Assembly: GCF_900156165.1 (NCBI RefSeq)
Contig: NZ_FTMY01000015.1
Span: forward strand, 1-64,000
DNA: 64,000 bases
Reading direction: 5' to 3'
From: Pseudacidovorax sp. RU35E
GTDB taxonomy: Bacteria; Pseudomonadota; Gammaproteobacteria; Burkholderiales; Burkholderiaceae_C
Below the pieces are notes generated by a model. That model saw only the letters and a program-made list of their open reading frames with translations. It made no database searches and was not told where the DNA came from. The position numbers and the translations under genes are program-made. Positions 30,507 to 41,160 of the stretch are shown one piece after another. How positions within the stretch are numbered: the first letter of the stretch is position 1; each line of letters begins with the position of its first letter.

Positions 30507-31460
30507 ATGTCCTCCCTGCAATCTCTGGACATCGCCAAGCGCTCGGCCACCACGGTGCAGCCGCCGGTGGTGCGCCACCAGCCGCAGGTGCAGCCCGTTG
30601 CCAAGCTGATCGACGTGTCGGCCTGCATCGGCTGCAAGGCCTGCCAGGTGGCCTGCATGCAGTGGAACGACCTGCGTGACGAGGTCGGCACCACTCATGG
30701 CACCTACGACAACCCGATGGACCTCTCGCCGGCCTCCTGGACGGTGATGCGCTTCTCGGAAGTCGAGCCCGAAGAGGGCAAGCTCGAGTGGCTGATCCGC
30801 AAGGACGGCTGCATGCACTGCGAGGACCCGGGCTGCCTCAAGGCCTGCCCGGCGCCCGGCGCCATCGTCAAGTACACCAACGGCATCGTCGACTTCATCA
30901 GCGAGCATTGCGTGGGCTGCGGCAACTGCGTCACGGGCTGCCCCTTCAATGTGCCGCGCATCAACAAGGCGGACAACCGGGCCTACAAGTGCTCGCTGTG
31001 CTCCGACCGCGTGGGCGTGGGCCTGGAGCCGGCCTGCGCCAAGGTCTGTCCCACCGGAGCCATCCAGTTCGGCACCAAGGAGGACATGCACGAGTACGCC
31101 GCCGAGCGCCTCGTCGACCTCAAGGAGCGCGGCTATGCCAACGCCGGCGTCTACGACCCGCAGGGCGTGGGCGGCACGCACGTCATGTACGTGCTGCAGC
31201 ATGCCGACCGGCCCGAGCTCTACCATGGCCTGCCCAAGAACCCGACGATCAGCCCGCTGGTCTCGCTCTGGAAGGGCATCGCCAAGCCGCTGGGCCTGCT
31301 GGCCATGGCGGGCGCGGTGATCGGTGGCTTCTTCCACTACATGAAGGTCGGGCCCGTCGAGGCCAAGGACGACAAGGACGCCGATGGCGTCGCCGATGAC
31401 CACGAGGTGGTCGTCATCGAGAAGCCCGCCGCAGACCGTCGCGAAGGAGCCCCGTCATGA
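30507..31460 (+). CDS. fdnH: Formate dehydrogenase iron-sulfur subunit
   Basis: Electron-transfer subunit of 317 residues with four ferredoxin-like [4Fe-4S] sites: '[11 protein letters not shown]', '[14 protein letters not shown]', '[12 protein letters not shown]' and 'CSLCSDR' with 'CAKVCP'. One C-terminal transmembrane helix (about 262-285, '[14 protein letters not shown]') anchors it at the periplasmic face. It lacks its own signal and is expected to be co-exported with FdnG. The tail after the helix is longer and more acidic than in E. coli. It starts 2 bp after the fdnG stop. Confidence 0.96.
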   Translation: MSSLQSLDIAKRSATTVQPPVVRHQPQVQPVAKLIDVSACIGCKACQVACMQWNDLRDEVGTTHGTYDNPMDLSPASWTVMRFSEVEPEEGKLEWLIRKDGCMHCEDPGCLKACPAPGAIVKYTNGIVDFISEHCVGCGNCVTGCPFNVPRINKADNRAYKCSLCSDRVGVGLEPACAKVCPTGAIQFGTKEDMHEYAAERLVDLKERGYANAGVYDPQGVGGTHVMYVLQHADRPELYHGLPKNPTISPLVSLWKGIAKPLGLLAMAGAVIGGFFHYMKVGPVEAKDDKDADGVADDHEVVVIEKPAADRREGAPS

Positions 31461-32080
31461 GCCGTGTCTACCTGCGCCGCTACAAGGACGGCACGCGGAT
31501 GAACCACTGGTTCATCGTCCTCATGTTCTTCTGCGCCGCCCTCTCGGGCCTGGCCTTCTTCCACCCGGCGCTGTTTCCGCTGACCAACCTCTTCGGCGGC
31601 GGTCAGTGGACGCGCATCCTGCATCCCTTCATGGGCCTGTTGATGGTGCTGGGCTTCGTCTTCATGTTCTTCGGCCTCTGGCGCGAGAACCTGATCGACC
31701 GCAACGACGTCGAATGGATGAAGCGCTCGGGTCAGATGCTGGCCGGCCACAAGGAGCACATGCCGCCGGTGGGCAAGTACAACGCCGGCCAGAAGCTGGT
31801 GTTCTGGGTGATGGCGGTGTCGCTGCTGGTGCTGCTGGCGACGGGCTTCCTGTTCTGGAGCCCGTGGTTCGTGCACTACTTCCCGATCACGCTGCGCCGT
31901 ATCGCCGTGGTGCTGCATGCGGCCTCGGCCGTGTTCCTGGTGCTGTCGGTGATCATGCATGTGTACGCCGCCATCTGGGTCAAGGGCACCATGCGCGCCA
32001 TGACGCGCGGCACTGTCACCGAAGGCTGGGCACGGCTCAACCATCCGGTGTGGCACCGCGAGATGACGGGACGCGACTGA
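31457..32080 (+). CDS. fdnI: Formate dehydrogenase cytochrome b556 subunit
   Basis: A 207-residue membrane subunit with four transmembrane helices that carries two b haems and passes electrons to quinone. Candidate haem ligands are His17, His56, His154 and His168, each one position earlier than the ligands known in E. coli FdnI. The ATG overlaps the fdnH stop and GAAGGAG lies upstream. With FdnGH it forms the proton-motive formate:quinone half-loop. Confidence 0.96.
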   Translation: MSRVYLRRYKDGTRMNHWFIVLMFFCAALSGLAFFHPALFPLTNLFGGGQWTRILHPFMGLLMVLGFVFMFFGLWRENLIDRNDVEWMKRSGQMLAGHKEHMPPVGKYNAGQKLVFWVMAVSLLVLLATGFLFWSPWFVHYFPITLRRIAVVLHAASAVFLVLSVIMHVYAAIWVKGTMRAMTRGTVTEGWARLNHPVWHREMTGRD

Positions 32081-32231
32081 GCACGGTCGCAGCCCTCGCG
32101 CGCCGGTCCGGCGCGCACCCTCCGCCCCACGGCGCCGCATCCGGGCCGTGGGGTTCGTTCTTTTGCAACGCCCGCCCCGGGATACCCCTGGCATGCGCCC
32201 TGACACGGCCATGCTCTAGCATTCGCCCCCG

Positions 32232-33290
32232 ATGACCGAACCCAGCAACCCCGCCGCCTTCTTCGCTAGCACGCGGGTGCTCGAGCCCGAGCAGATCGCG
32301 ATGCAGGCCGGCCAGCGGGTGCCCTTCCTGCGGCTGCCGCAGCGCGCCACCGTGTTCGCCGACCGCGGCCTGCGCCTTCGCCAACTGGCCGCCGGCCATC
32401 CGATGCGCGACTACCTGCTCTTCGTGGCCGACATCGCGCAGGCCCAGCACGAGGCGCTGCAGCACCATCCCGACGTGAAGCTGCCCGACCTGGCCGCCAT
32501 CGAGGCCGCCTCGCAGGCACTCAGGCCGCCGCTGCCCGCCGACCTGTGGCCGCGCGACCCGGCCTGGCGCGCCGTGCTGCGGCAGGTGCTGGGGCCGCTG
32601 CGGGATCGACTGCCCGAAGGCCCCGCGCGCGAGACCGTGCAGCGCGTGCTCGACGCCGACAGCGACTGGCTGGAACGCCAGGCCGGCCTGATCACGCAGG
32701 GCATCATGTTCGGCCTGGACCTGGGCACCGCGCCGCTGGTGGCGGCCGGCCTGCAGGCCTACTTCACGCACATGGCCATCGCCACGGCCGAGGAGCACGG
32801 CGCGTTGCGCGCCTTCGGCGTGACCGAGCCGCTGACCCGCTGCCCCTGCTGCGGCAGCGCACCCACCGCCGGCGTCATCCGCATCGGCGCCGACGATGCC
32901 GGCGTGCGCTACCTGCATTGCGCGCTGTGCAGCACCCAGTGGCACTACGTGCGCATCAAGTGCGCCCACTGCGAGAGCACCAAGGGCATCCACTACCAGT
33001 CGCTGGAGCCCGAGGGCGAGGCCGCGCCCGAGCGGCCGGTGGGCCTCAAGCCCGGCGCCGTACGCGCCGAATGCTGCGACGAATGCGGCCACTACCTCAA
33101 GCTCGTGGCCATGGACCGCGACCCCGAGGTCGAGGCCGTGGCCGACGACCTTGCCAGCCTGCCGCTGGACCTGCTGGTGTCCGAGGCCGGCCACCAGCGC
33201 ACAGGCCACAACCTGATGCTGCTCTTCGGCGACCCCGAGCCCGAGGCCGCATCGGCCAATCACCCACCCGACGACGGCGGAGGCGGCTGA
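32232..33290 (+). CDS. fdhE: Formate dehydrogenase accessory protein FdhE
   Basis: A 352-residue rubredoxin-like maturation factor needed for active membrane formate dehydrogenase. It carries four Cys pairs in the C-terminal half ('CPCC', 'CALC', 'CAHC', 'CDEC') that form two iron sites and contact the Tat substrate FdnG. N-terminal 'PFLRLPQRATVFADR' is family-typical. It starts 152 bp after fdnI and its stop overlaps the selA start (TGATG). Confidence 0.95.
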   Translation: MTEPSNPAAFFASTRVLEPEQIAMQAGQRVPFLRLPQRATVFADRGLRLRQLAAGHPMRDYLLFVADIAQAQHEALQHHPDVKLPDLAAIEAASQALRPPLPADLWPRDPAWRAVLRQVLGPLRDRLPEGPARETVQRVLDADSDWLERQAGLITQGIMFGLDLGTAPLVAAGLQAYFTHMAIATAEEHGALRAFGVTEPLTRCPCCGSAPTAGVIRIGADDAGVRYLHCALCSTQWHYVRIKCAHCESTKGIHYQSLEPEGEAAPERPVGLKPGAVRAECCDECGHYLKLVAMDRDPEVEAVADDLASLPLDLLVSEAGHQRTGHNLMLLFGDPEPEAASANHPPDDGGGG

Positions 33291-34738
33291 TGGCCATGCC
33301 CGACGAGTCCGTGGTCCACGGCTCCAAGGCAAGTCCCCAGGATCTGCCCGCCGTCGACCGGCTGCTGCGTGCCCCGGACACGCAATCCCTGATCGCCGCC
33401 CACGGCCACACGCTGGTGGCCGGCGAGGCGCGCGCCCTGCTCGATGCGTTGCGCCCGCGCGCCGTCGCCGGCCATTTGCCCCTCACCGACGTGCAGCCTG
33501 CGGCACTGCAGGCCGCACTGCTGAAGCGCCTGCAGGCCCGCCTGTCGCCGCGCATGCAGCGGGTCCTTAACCTCACCGGCACGGTGATCCACACCAACCT
33601 GGGCCGCGCGCTGCTGGCCGACGAGGCGCTGGCCCATCTGCTGCGGCTGATGGCCGGCCCCAACAACCTCGAATACGACCTGGCCACCGGCGGCCGCGGC
33701 GACCGCGACACGGTGGTCGAGGAACTGCTGACCACCCTGACCGGCGCCGAGGCCGCCACGGTGGTCAACAACAACGCCGCCGCCGTGCTGCTGACGCTGG
33801 GCGCCCTGGCCCGCGACCGCGAGGTGATCGTCTCGCGTGGCGAGCTGGTGGAGATCGGCGGCGCCTTCCGCATGCCCGACGTCATGGCCTCGGCCGGCGC
33901 GCACATGGTGGAGGTGGGCACCACCAACCGCACCCATCCGCGCGACTACGAGCAGGCCATCACCGAACGCACCGCACTGCTCCTCAAGGTGCACACCAGC
34001 AACTACGCGGTGCAGGGCTTCACCTCCGCCGTGGACGAATCGGTGCTGGCCGGCATCGCCCATGCGCGCGGCCTGCCCGTGGCCACCGACCTGGGCAGCG
34101 GCTCGCTGGTGGACCTGGCCGCCTACGGCCTGCCGCGCGAGCCGCTGCCGCAGGAGAAGCTGGCGGCCGGCTGCGACGTGGTCACCTTCTCCGGCGACAA
34201 GCTGTTGGGCGGTCCGCAGGCCGGCCTGATCGTCGGCAGCAAGGAGGCCGTGGGCCGCATCCGCAAGTTCCCGATGAAGCGCGCCCTGCGCATGAGCAAG
34301 CTGCCGCTGGCCGCGCTGGAGGCCACGCTGATGCTCTACCTGCGCCCCGAGCGCCTGGCGCAGGACCTGCCCACGCTGCGGCTGCTGACGCGCCCGCTGG
34401 AAGCCATCCAGGCCACCGCCCGCGCCGTGCACGGCCCGCTGGCCGAAGCCGTGGCGCCGCGCTTCACGGTGGAAACCGTGGCGCTGCAGGGCCAGATCGG
34501 CAGCGGCTCGCTGCCGGTGGAGCGCCTGCCCTCCGCGGGCCTCGCACTCGCGCCAGCAGGCATCGCCAAGAAGGGCACCGGCCGCGCCCTCGACCAGCTC
34601 GCCCAAGCCCTGCGCCAGTTGCCCCTGCCCGTCATCGGCCGCATCGCCGACGACCGCCTGCTGCTGGACCTGCGCTGCCTGGAAGACGCCACCGACCTGC
34701 TCGGCCAGCTGCCGAGCCTGCGCGAGCGCCTCGCATGA
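33290..34738 (+). CDS. selA: L-seryl-tRNA(Sec) selenium transferase
   Basis: Converts Ser-tRNA(Sec) to Sec-tRNA(Sec) using selenophosphate. The 482-residue product is a fold type I PLP enzyme with the PLP lysine in '[13 protein letters not shown]'. Other family motifs are '[17 protein letters not shown]'-like '[18 protein letters not shown]' and '[10 protein letters not shown]'. The ATG at 33290 overlaps the fdhE stop; a second Met lies two codons on. The gene overlaps selB by 4 bp. Length matches E. coli SelA (463) plus a short tail. Confidence 0.97.
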   Translation: MAMPDESVVHGSKASPQDLPAVDRLLRAPDTQSLIAAHGHTLVAGEARALLDALRPRAVAGHLPLTDVQPAALQAALLKRLQARLSPRMQRVLNLTGTVIHTNLGRALLADEALAHLLRLMAGPNNLEYDLATGGRGDRDTVVEELLTTLTGAEAATVVNNNAAAVLLTLGALARDREVIVSRGELVEIGGAFRMPDVMASAGAHMVEVGTTNRTHPRDYEQAITERTALLLKVHTSNYAVQGFTSAVDESVLAGIAHARGLPVATDLGSGSLVDLAAYGLPREPLPQEKLAAGCDVVTFSGDKLLGGPQAGLIVGSKEAVGRIRKFPMKRALRMSKLPLAALEATLMLYLRPERLAQDLPTLRLLTRPLEAIQATARAVHGPLAEAVAPRFTVETVALQGQIGSGSLPVERLPSAGLALAPAGIAKKGTGRALDQLAQALRQLPLPVIGRIADDRLLLDLRCLEDATDLLGQLPSLRERLA

Positions 34739-36645
34739 TCATCGGCACAGCGGGCCACATCGACCACGGCAAGACCACGCTGGTGCGTGCCTTGACCGGG
34801 GTGGACACCGACCGCCTGCCGGAGGAAAAGCGCCGCGGCATCTCCATCGAGCTGGGCTATGCCTACCTGCAGGCCGGTGACATCTCCCTGGGCTTCGTCG
34901 ACGTGCCCGGCCACGAGCGCCTGCTGCACACCATGCTGGCCGGCGCCACCGGCATCGACCATGCGCTGCTGGTGGTGGCCGCCGACGACGGCGTGATGCC
35001 GCAGACGCGCGAGCACCTGGCCGTGGTCGCGCTGCTGGGCCTGGACCGCGGCAGCGTGGCCCTGACCAAGATCGACCGCATCGATACCGCCGAGCGCACG
35101 GCCCGCATCGCCCAGCTGCGCACCGAGATCGCCGACCTGCTGGCGGGCACGCCGCTGGCGGCTTCACCGCTGTTCCCGGTCTCGGCCCAGACCGGCGAAG
35201 GGCTGGAGCCGCTGCGCCAGCACCTGCTGCAAGCCGCGGGTGAAGTGCGCGGCCACGACGACGCGCTGGCCTTCCGCCTGGCGACCGACCGCGCCTTCAC
35301 GCTGGCCGGCGTCGGCACCGTGGCCACCGGCACCGTGCATGCCGGCACCGCCCGCATCGGCGACGAACTGCGGCTGGTGCCCGGCGAGCGCAGCGCGCGC
35401 CTGCGCGGCATCCATGCGCAGAACCTGCCGGCTGACGAGGCCCGCGCCGGCCAGCGCTGCGCCCTGGCCCTGGCCGGCCTGGCGAAAGAGGAGGTTCGCC
35501 GCGGCGACTGGCTGTGCGACCCAGCCATCGCGCTCGCCACGACGCGCCTGGACGTGCAGCTCACGCTGTGGCCCGGCGAGGCCCACACGCTGCGCTCGGG
35601 CACACCCGTGCATGTGCACCTGGGCGCCAGCGACGTGATGGCCTCCATCGCGCTGCTCGACCGCGACGGCCTGGCGCCCGGCGACACCGCCCTGGCCCAG
35701 CTGGTGCTGCGCGAGCCCGTCGCCGCCTGGCACGGCGACCGCGGCGTGCTGCGCGATGCCAGCGCCACACGCACCGTGGCCGGCGTGCGCGTGCTCGACC
35801 CCTTCGCGCCCGTGCGCTACCGCCGTACGCCGCAACGCCTGGCCGAACTGGCGGCCTGGGCCCTGCCCGAGCGCGCCGCCTTGATCGACGGCCTGCTGCA
35901 GGCGGCCCCGCTGGGCATGGACGCCGCCCGGCTGGCCCGCGCCCTGGCCCTGCCCGGCCCCGACGCGCTGGCGCCCTTGCCCGCCGATGCGCTGCGCATC
36001 GACGGCATGCTGATCGCCCGCCGCCACCTGGAAGCGCTTCAGGCCCAGGTCATCGAGCGCCTGCGCGCCTTCCACGAGGCCCAGCCGGCGGAGATCGGCC
36101 CCGACGCGCGGCGCCTGCGCCGCCTGGCCGGCCCGCGCACCGACGACGGGCTTTGGCGCGCGCTGGTGGAGGCACTGGTGGCCGATGGCCGCCTGGTCCG
36201 CAGCGCCCACTGGCTGCACCTGCCCGACTATGCCGCCCGCCTCAATGCGGCCGAGGAGAAGCTCGCGCAGCAGCTGCTGCCCAAGCTGGCGGATGGTGGC
36301 TTCGACCCGCCCTGGGTGCGCGACCTCGCCAAGGACCTGGCCGCCAGCGAGGCCATGGTGCGCCAGACGCTGGCCAGCCTGGCCCGTCGTGGCGCGGCCT
36401 TCCAGGTGGTCAAAGACCTGTACTATCCGCTCCCCACCGTCGAGCGGCTGGCCGCACTGGCCCGCGACTGCGTCGACGGCCCGGACGGCCTGCAGGCCGC
36501 CAGCTTCCGCGACGCCACCGGCCTGGGCCGCAAGCGCGCGATCCAGATCCTGGAGTTCTTCGACCGCGTGGGCTACACGCGGCGGGTCAAGGACACGCAC
36601 CTGCTGCGGCCGGACACGGCGATGTTCGGGGGGCGGGGCGCATGA
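34735..36645 (+). CDS. selB: Selenocysteine-specific elongation factor SelB
   Basis: A 636-residue GTPase that carries Sec-tRNA to the ribosome and binds the SECIS. The N-terminal EF-Tu-like domain has '[13 protein letters not shown]', '[14 protein letters not shown]' and 'LTKID'. It is followed by two beta-barrel domains, and the C-terminal third has tandem winged helices that bind SECIS RNA ('[21 protein letters not shown]' near the end). Its ATG overlaps the selA stop (ATGA), and selC begins 28 bp after the stop, giving a selA-selB-selC operon. Confidence 0.97.
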   Translation: MIIGTAGHIDHGKTTLVRALTGVDTDRLPEEKRRGISIELGYAYLQAGDISLGFVDVPGHERLLHTMLAGATGIDHALLVVAADDGVMPQTREHLAVVALLGLDRGSVALTKIDRIDTAERTARIAQLRTEIADLLAGTPLAASPLFPVSAQTGEGLEPLRQHLLQAAGEVRGHDDALAFRLATDRAFTLAGVGTVATGTVHAGTARIGDELRLVPGERSARLRGIHAQNLPADEARAGQRCALALAGLAKEEVRRGDWLCDPAIALATTRLDVQLTLWPGEAHTLRSGTPVHVHLGASDVMASIALLDRDGLAPGDTALAQLVLREPVAAWHGDRGVLRDASATRTVAGVRVLDPFAPVRYRRTPQRLAELAAWALPERAALIDGLLQAAPLGMDAARLARALALPGPDALAPLPADALRIDGMLIARRHLEALQAQVIERLRAFHEAQPAEIGPDARRLRRLAGPRTDDGLWRALVEALVADGRLVRSAHWLHLPDYAARLNAAEEKLAQQLLPKLADGGFDPPWVRDLAKDLAASEAMVRQTLASLARRGAAFQVVKDLYYPLPTVERLAALARDCVDGPDGLQAASFRDATGLGRKRAIQILEFFDRVGYTRRVKDTHLLRPDTAMFGGRGA

Positions 36646-36672
36646 GGGGCCTCGCGCTGGTGCAGATCAACT

Positions 36673-36765
36673 GGAGGGGAAACGTCCCTGGTGGGGCGGC
36701 CGGGCTTCAAACCCGGTGGGTGGCGCCACGCGTCGCTGGGAGGGTTCGACTCCCTCTCCCCTCCG
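36673..36765 (+). tRNA. selC: tRNA-Sec (anticodon UCA)
   Basis: It has the diagnostic bacterial Sec-tRNA shape: an 8-bp acceptor (GGAGGGGA with TCCCCTCC), a 6-bp D-stem (CGTCCC with GGGGCG), anticodon stem CCGGG/CCCGG with loop CTTCAAA and anticodon TCA (36707-36709), a long variable arm, and T-arm GAGGG-TTCGACT-CCCTC. The discriminator is G (36765). The next bases are CCC, not CCA, so the 3' CCA is not encoded here and must be added or repaired, unlike tRNA-Ser at 357-447. It lies 28 bp behind selB. Confidence 0.96.
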
Positions 36766-37013
36766 CCCTTTTGGGGCGCATTGGCCTACTGCGCGACCCG
36801 ATCTCGCACCTGCGATGCTCGCCGTACCCGAGTACGGCTGCGCTTCTCGGCGCGACCTCGGGCCGCTCGCTACGGCCACTGCACCCCAAAAGCTTGAAGG
36901 AATTCCAGGCAGAGGAAGCGCAACCCCGGCCCGCTCGCGACGGCGGCTGCTCCCCGAAAGGCGTAGCGGAAGAACGGCCACGACATGCCTCGCGGCGCTG
37001 GCCCCTCACCCAG

Positions 37014-37034
37014 CCTCTCCCCAGCGGGGAGAGG
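37014..37034. repeat. Perfect 9-bp hairpin, REP-like
   Basis: CCTCTCCCC (37014-37022) and GGGGAGAGG (37026-37034) flank the loop AGC. The surrounding 'CCCTCACCCAGCCTCTCC' looks like an extragenic repeat often seen in Burkholderiales intergenic DNA. There is no U-tract, so it is not a classical terminator. Confidence 0.55.
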
Positions 37035-37112
37035 AGCCAAACAGCCGCCGCACCCCAAAGCCGCGCCCATCGGGCAATCCCGAAGGGGAGCCCACCGATC
37101 ACCAGCCCCGGA

Positions 37113-37351
37113 GCCTGGTGCGGGGTGCCCGCGAGTGGCGCCCTCAGGATGCGCCGAGGCGCGCAGCCGGATGAGCGAGGCCCGCGGTCTCCGCGGGCCG
37201 TTCCTTCTGACTCGCGGCATCTGTCTGAGCGGAGCGCGTCAGCGCGCAGCGAGTTATGCCGCGCGCTCATCCGGCGAGCACCGCAGGTTCCGCGAGCGTT
37301 CAGCGAGCGGCGCAGCCTGTGGGCGACGCCCGGGGGTGCCCCGCACCAGGC
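37113..37351. repeat. 239-bp nested imperfect inverted repeat
   Basis: Matched arms nest around one centre: GCCTGGTGCGGGG (37113-37125) with its complement at 37339-37351; GCCGGATGAGCG (37166-37177) with 37264-37275; CGCGGCAT (37213-37220) with 37256-37263. Inside the left half is a separate perfect hairpin, GGCCCGCGG-TCT-CCGCGGGCC (37179-37199). It has no coding capacity and could be a mobile extragenic palindrome or a strong bidirectional terminator. Confidence 0.65.
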
Positions 37352-37418
37352 GGACCTCATCGAACGCGCAGGCCTGACTGACGCCACACCCGCCCGTCAG
37401 CACACACGAGCCAGCTCG

Positions 37419-38489
37419 TCAGCCTTCGACCACCAACTCCGCGGCTCCAGCCTCACAGCGTCCGACGACCGCAGCAGACTCAAAGCCTTCGTCACGGAAC
37501 ACGCCCAGCACCGCATCGACGGCCTCCGGCGCGCAGCTCACCAGCAGCCCGCCCGCCGTCTGCGGATCGGTCATCAGGGCCTGCGTCACGTCAGGCAGCC
37601 CGGCAGACAAGGACACCGAGGCCCCATAACCCGCCCAGTTGCGCCCCGACGCCCCGGTCACGAAGCCATCGGCCGCCATCGCCGCCACGCCCTCCAGCAG
37701 CGGCACGCGCGGCCACTCGATCACCACCCGCAGCCCCGCACCGCGCGCCAGCTCCAGCCCATGCCCGGCCAGGCCGAAGCCCGTCACGTCGGTGATCGCA
37801 TGCACGCCGTCCAATGCCGCCAGCTTCGGCCCCGGCGTGTTGAGCTTCGTCGTGTTGGCGATCAGCTGCCGGTAGCCCGACTCGGGCAGCTTCTCCTTCT
37901 TGAGCGCCGCCGACAGCACGCCCACGCCCAGCGGCTTGCCCAGCACCAGCACATCGCCGGGCCGCGCATCGGCATTGCGCCGCACGCGGTCCGGGTGCAC
38001 CAGCCCCAGCGCCACCAGCCCATAGATCGGCTCCACCGAATCGATGGTGTGGCCGCCCGCGATCGGGATGCCCGCCGCACGGCACACGTCCTGCCCGCCG
38101 CGCACGATGTCGCCGATCACCGCCACCGGCAGCTGATTGACCGGCATCGCCACCAACGCAAGCGCGAGGATGGGCTTGCCACCCATCGCGTACACGTCGC
38201 TGATCGCATTGGTCGCGGCGATGCGGCCGAACTCGTAAGGGTCGTCCACGATCGGCATGAAAAAATCGGTGGTCGCCACCAGCGCCTGTTCGTCGTTCAG
38301 CCGATACACGGCCGCATCGTCGGCCGTCTCGATGCCCACCATCAGTTCCGGCGGAATCAGCCCCGCACCGCTGCTGCGCAGGATCTCGCTGAGCACACCG
38401 GGCGCGATCTTGCAGCCGCAGCCGCCGCCGTGCGAGAAGCTGGTCAGGCGCATCGGCGCCAGCGGGTTCATCGGTCGCTGCTGCTGCAT
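37419..38489 (-). CDS. selD: Selenide, water dikinase (selenophosphate synthetase)
   Basis: Makes selenophosphate from selenide and ATP, the donor for both SelA and MnmH. The 356-residue product has the catalytic Cys and Lys in 'SHGGGCGCKIAPG' (Cys, not Sec) and 'TTDFFMPIVDDPYEFGRIAA', 'NAISDVYAMGGKPI' and 'GLAGHGLE'. The ATG at 38489 has AGGAG 9 bp upstream on the minus strand; the longer open frame is ignored. It is convergent with the selA-B-C operon and divergent from the PhnD-like importer gene (101-bp gap). Confidence 0.97.
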   Translation of the reverse strand: MQQQRPMNPLAPMRLTSFSHGGGCGCKIAPGVLSEILRSSGAGLIPPELMVGIETADDAAVYRLNDEQALVATTDFFMPIVDDPYEFGRIAATNAISDVYAMGGKPILALALVAMPVNQLPVAVIGDIVRGGQDVCRAAGIPIAGGHTIDSVEPIYGLVALGLVHPDRVRRNADARPGDVLVLGKPLGVGVLSAALKKEKLPESGYRQLIANTTKLNTPGPKLAALDGVHAITDVTGFGLAGHGLELARGAGLRVVIEWPRVPLLEGVAAMAADGFVTGASGRNWAGYGASVSLSAGLPDVTQALMTDPQTAGGLLVSCAPEAVDAVLGVFRDEGFESAAVVGRCEAGAAELVVEG

Positions 38490-38590
38490 CGCAGTGTTCT
38501 CCTGAGGGCGTTGTAGGGACAAGCGCCGGATTATCGAAGCGCCCCCATTCCTGCCCTTGCCATCCTGTCTTTTCAACGAGGCCAACAACC

Positions 38591-39457
38591 ATGACCTTCT
38601 CCCGCCGCGCCACCCTGGCCGCCCTGCTCGCCACCGCCGCCTTCGGCACGCTTTCGGCCCATGCCCAGACCGGCACCCTGCGCGTGTCCGCCATTCCCGA
38701 CGAGGCGCCCACCGAGCTGCAGCGCAAGTTCGCCCCGCTGGGCGAATACCTCAAGCAGCAGACCGGCATGAACGTGCAGTTCACGCCCGTCACCGACTAT
38801 GCCGCCGTGGTCGAGGGCCTGGCCACCAACAAGATCGACCTGGCCTGGCTGGGCGGCTTCACCTACGTGCAGGCCAAGATCCGCACCAACGGCGGCGCCA
38901 AGCCCATCGTGCAGCGCGCCGAGGACGAGGTGTTCACCAGCAAGTTCATCGTGCCGGCCGACAGCACCGCCAAGACCCTGGCCGACCTCAAGGGCAAGAC
39001 CTTCGCCTTCGGCGCGCCCTCCTCCACCTCTGGCAGCCTGATGCCGCGCTTCTTCCTGCTCAAGGACGGCATCAACCCCGAGAAGGACTTCAAGACCGTC
39101 GCCTACTCAGGCGCGCATGACGCCACCGTGGCCTTCGTGGCCGCAGGCCGCGCCGAGGCCGGCGTGCTCAACGCCTCGGTGTGGGACAAGCTGGTCGAGG
39201 CCAAGAACCCCAACGCCGCCAAGGTGCGCGTGCTGGCCACCACGCCGACGTACTACGACTACAACTGGACGGTGCGTCCCGGCCTGGACCCGGCGCTGAC
39301 CAAGAAGCTCACCGACGCCTTCCTGCAGCTGGACTCGGCCAAGCCCGAGCAGAAGGAAATCATGCAGCTGCAGCGCGCCAGCAAGTTCGTGCCCACGCAG
39401 TCGTCCAACTACGACGGCATCGAGGCCGCCGGCAAGTCGGCCGGACTGATCAAGTAA
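38591..39457 (+). CDS. PhnD-type ABC substrate-binding protein, candidate selenium oxyanion receptor
   Basis: A 288-residue periplasmic receptor with signal 'MTFSRRATLAALLATAAFG' and cleavage after 'SAHAQ'. The mature part is PhnD/SsuA-like: 'LRVSAIPDEAPTELQRKFAP', 'DYAAVVEGLATNKIDLAWLG', 'FGAPSSTSGSLMPR'. PhnD proteins bind oxyanions such as phosphonates, but no phosphonate genes are near; it is divergent from selD, and relatives beside selD have been proposed as selenate or selenite receptors. Substrate is therefore inferred from context. The next three genes supply ATPase and permeases. Confidence 0.85.
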   Translation: MTFSRRATLAALLATAAFGTLSAHAQTGTLRVSAIPDEAPTELQRKFAPLGEYLKQQTGMNVQFTPVTDYAAVVEGLATNKIDLAWLGGFTYVQAKIRTNGGAKPIVQRAEDEVFTSKFIVPADSTAKTLADLKGKTFAFGAPSSTSGSLMPRFFLLKDGINPEKDFKTVAYSGAHDATVAFVAAGRAEAGVLNASVWDKLVEAKNPNAAKVRVLATTPTYYDYNWTVRPGLDPALTKKLTDAFLQLDSAKPEQKEIMQLQRASKFVPTQSSNYDGIEAAGKSAGLIK

Positions 39458-39487
39458 GCCACTTCCCTGTTGCAAGAAAGGCACGGC

Positions 39488-40303
39488 GTGAGCTTTGCAC
39501 TGGAAGGCGTGGGCCTGGTCCATCCCAACGGCCAGCGGGCGCTCGAGGGCGTGACGCTGGCCGCGCGGCCCGGCGAGCGCATCGCCTTCATCGGCCCCTC
39601 GGGCGCCGGCAAGACCACGCTGCTGCGCATCCTGGGCGCGGCGCTGCGGCCGAGCGAGGGCCGGGTCACGCTGCTGGATCAGGCGCCCTGGCAGGCCGAC
39701 GCGCGGCGCCTGCGTGCCTTGCGTGCGCGCATCGGCACCGTGCACCAGCAGCCGCCCATCGCGCCGCGTCTGCGGGCGGTGACCGCCGTGCTCTCGGGCC
39801 GACTGGGGCAATGGTCCACGCTGCGGGCGCTGGGCTCGCTGCTGCGGCCTGGCGACCTGCAGGGCGCGCATGCCGCGCTGGCGCAGGTGGGCATAGAAGA
39901 CCGGCTCTTCGAACGCTGCGACCGGCTCTCCGGTGGGCAGTTCCAGCGCGTGGCCGTGGCGCGCGTGCTCTACCAGCGGCCCGACCTGCTGCTGGCCGAC
40001 GAGCCCGTCTCCGCGCTCGATCCCACGCTGGCCGACACCACGCTGCGCGCACTGGCGGCCCAGAGCGAGGCCACCGGCGCCACGCTCTGCGCCTCGCTGC
40101 ATGCGGTGGACCTGGCGCTGCGCTGGTTTCCGCGCGTGGTCGGGCTGCAGGGCGGGCGTGTGCTGTTCGACCTGCCGGCCGCCGAGGTCACGCCGGAGCG
40201 GCTTTCCGGGCTGTACGCGGCGGAAGGCGGCCTGCGGGCCGCCGACGAGGACACGGCCGTGATGCCGATGGCCACGGCCTTCATTCCCTCGGGCTGCCGA
40301 TGA
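39488..40303 (+). CDS. ABC transporter ATPase, PhnC type
   Basis: A 271-residue ATPase: Walker A 'GPSGAGKTT', signature '[15 protein letters not shown]', Walker B '[12 protein letters not shown]'. The GTG at 39488 fits the family start '[13 protein letters not shown]' and is preceded by AGAAAGG; a TTG at 39470 in the same frame would add six residues. The stop overlaps the first permease start. Part of the importer whose receptor is divergent from selD. Confidence 0.9.
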   Translation: MSFALEGVGLVHPNGQRALEGVTLAARPGERIAFIGPSGAGKTTLLRILGAALRPSEGRVTLLDQAPWQADARRLRALRARIGTVHQQPPIAPRLRAVTAVLSGRLGQWSTLRALGSLLRPGDLQGAHAALAQVGIEDRLFERCDRLSGGQFQRVAVARVLYQRPDLLLADEPVSALDPTLADTTLRALAAQSEATGATLCASLHAVDLALRWFPRVVGLQGGRVLFDLPAAEVTPERLSGLYAAEGGLRAADEDTAVMPMATAFIPSGCR

Positions 40304-41160
40304 CGGCTCGCATGGGGACTGTCGCGCGGGCCGCGCCCGATGCACCTCGCCTGCGCGACCCGGCTGCGCGCCGCCGCCTGATCGGCGCGCTGGCGGCGCT
40401 GGCCATCGCCTGGCCGGTGCTGCAGCTGTCCGAGTTCCAGCCCTGGCAACTGCTGACCAGCGGCAACCTGGCCGTCATCGGCGGCTTCCTCGCCGCCTTC
40501 TGGCCGCCCGCGCTGTCGCCCGACTTCCTGGCTCTGCTGGGCCGCGCCACGCTCGAGACGCTGGCCATGGCCACGGCCGGCACCACGCTGGCCTTCGGGA
40601 TCGCGGTGCCGCTGGCCTTCGCCGCCACGCGGGCGCTGTCGGTGTCGCGCCTCGGCCCCGGCCCGGGCCGCTTTCGTGGCGGCCTCGTGCGCCGAGCGGC
40701 GCGGCTGCTGCTGATGGGCCTGCGCGCCATTCCCGAGATCGTGTGGGCGCTGCTCTTCGTGCGGGCCATGGGCCTGGGCCCGGCGGCCGGCGTGCTGGCC
40801 CTGGCCGTCACCTACGGCGGCATGCTGGGCAAGGTGTACGCGGAGATCCTGGAGTCGGTGGACAACCGCCCGGCGCAGGCGCTGCTCGAGTCGGGCAGCA
40901 GCCGCATCGCCGCCCTCGCCTACGGCCTGCTGCCCAACGCGGCGCCGGAGCTGGCCTCGTACACCGTCTACCGCTGGGAATGCGCCGTGCGCGCCTCGGT
41001 GGTCATGGGCTTCGTCGGCGCCGGCGGTCTGGGACAGCTCATGGACCAGTCGATGAAGATGCTCAACGGCGGCGAGGCCTGCAGCATCCTGCTGGTCTTC
41101 CTGGCGCTGGTGCTGCTCGCGGATGCGCTGTCGAATGGGCTTCGGAGGCTGCTGGCATGA
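40300..41160 (+). CDS. ABC transporter permease, PhnE type (first)
   Basis: A 286-residue inner-membrane protein with about six helices. The PhnE-like coupling segment is '[20 protein letters not shown]', followed by '[20 protein letters not shown]', which is typical of PhnE. The ATG overlaps the ATPase stop (ATGA), and its own stop overlaps the next start. Confidence 0.9.
   Translation: MTARMGTVARAAPDAPRLRDPAARRRLIGALAALAIAWPVLQLSEFQPWQLLTSGNLAVIGGFLAAFWPPALSPDFLALLGRATLETLAMATAGTTLAFGIAVPLAFAATRALSVSRLGPGPGRFRGGLVRRAARLLLMGLRAIPEIVWALLFVRAMGLGPAAGVLALAVTYGGMLGKVYAEILESVDNRPAQALLESGSSRIAALAYGLLPNAAPELASYTVYRWECAVRASVVMGFVGAGGLGQLMDQSMKMLNGGEACSILLVFLALVLLADALSNGLRRLLA

Larger units (their letters stand above)
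36766..37418. other. Gene-free, hairpin-rich gap between selC and selD
   Basis: About 650 bp with no credible gene: the open frames in it are short, overlapping on both strands, and lack conserved motifs. It holds a short perfect hairpin (37014-37034) and a large nested inverted repeat (37113-37351). Both operons (plus strand through selC, minus-strand selD) converge here, so transcription should end in this gap. Confidence 0.7.

Noticed and set aside
38430-38450. Sec-containing SelD
   Set aside because: The catalytic position in 'GGGCGCKI' is encoded as Cys, so this SelD does not need Sec for its own synthesis.
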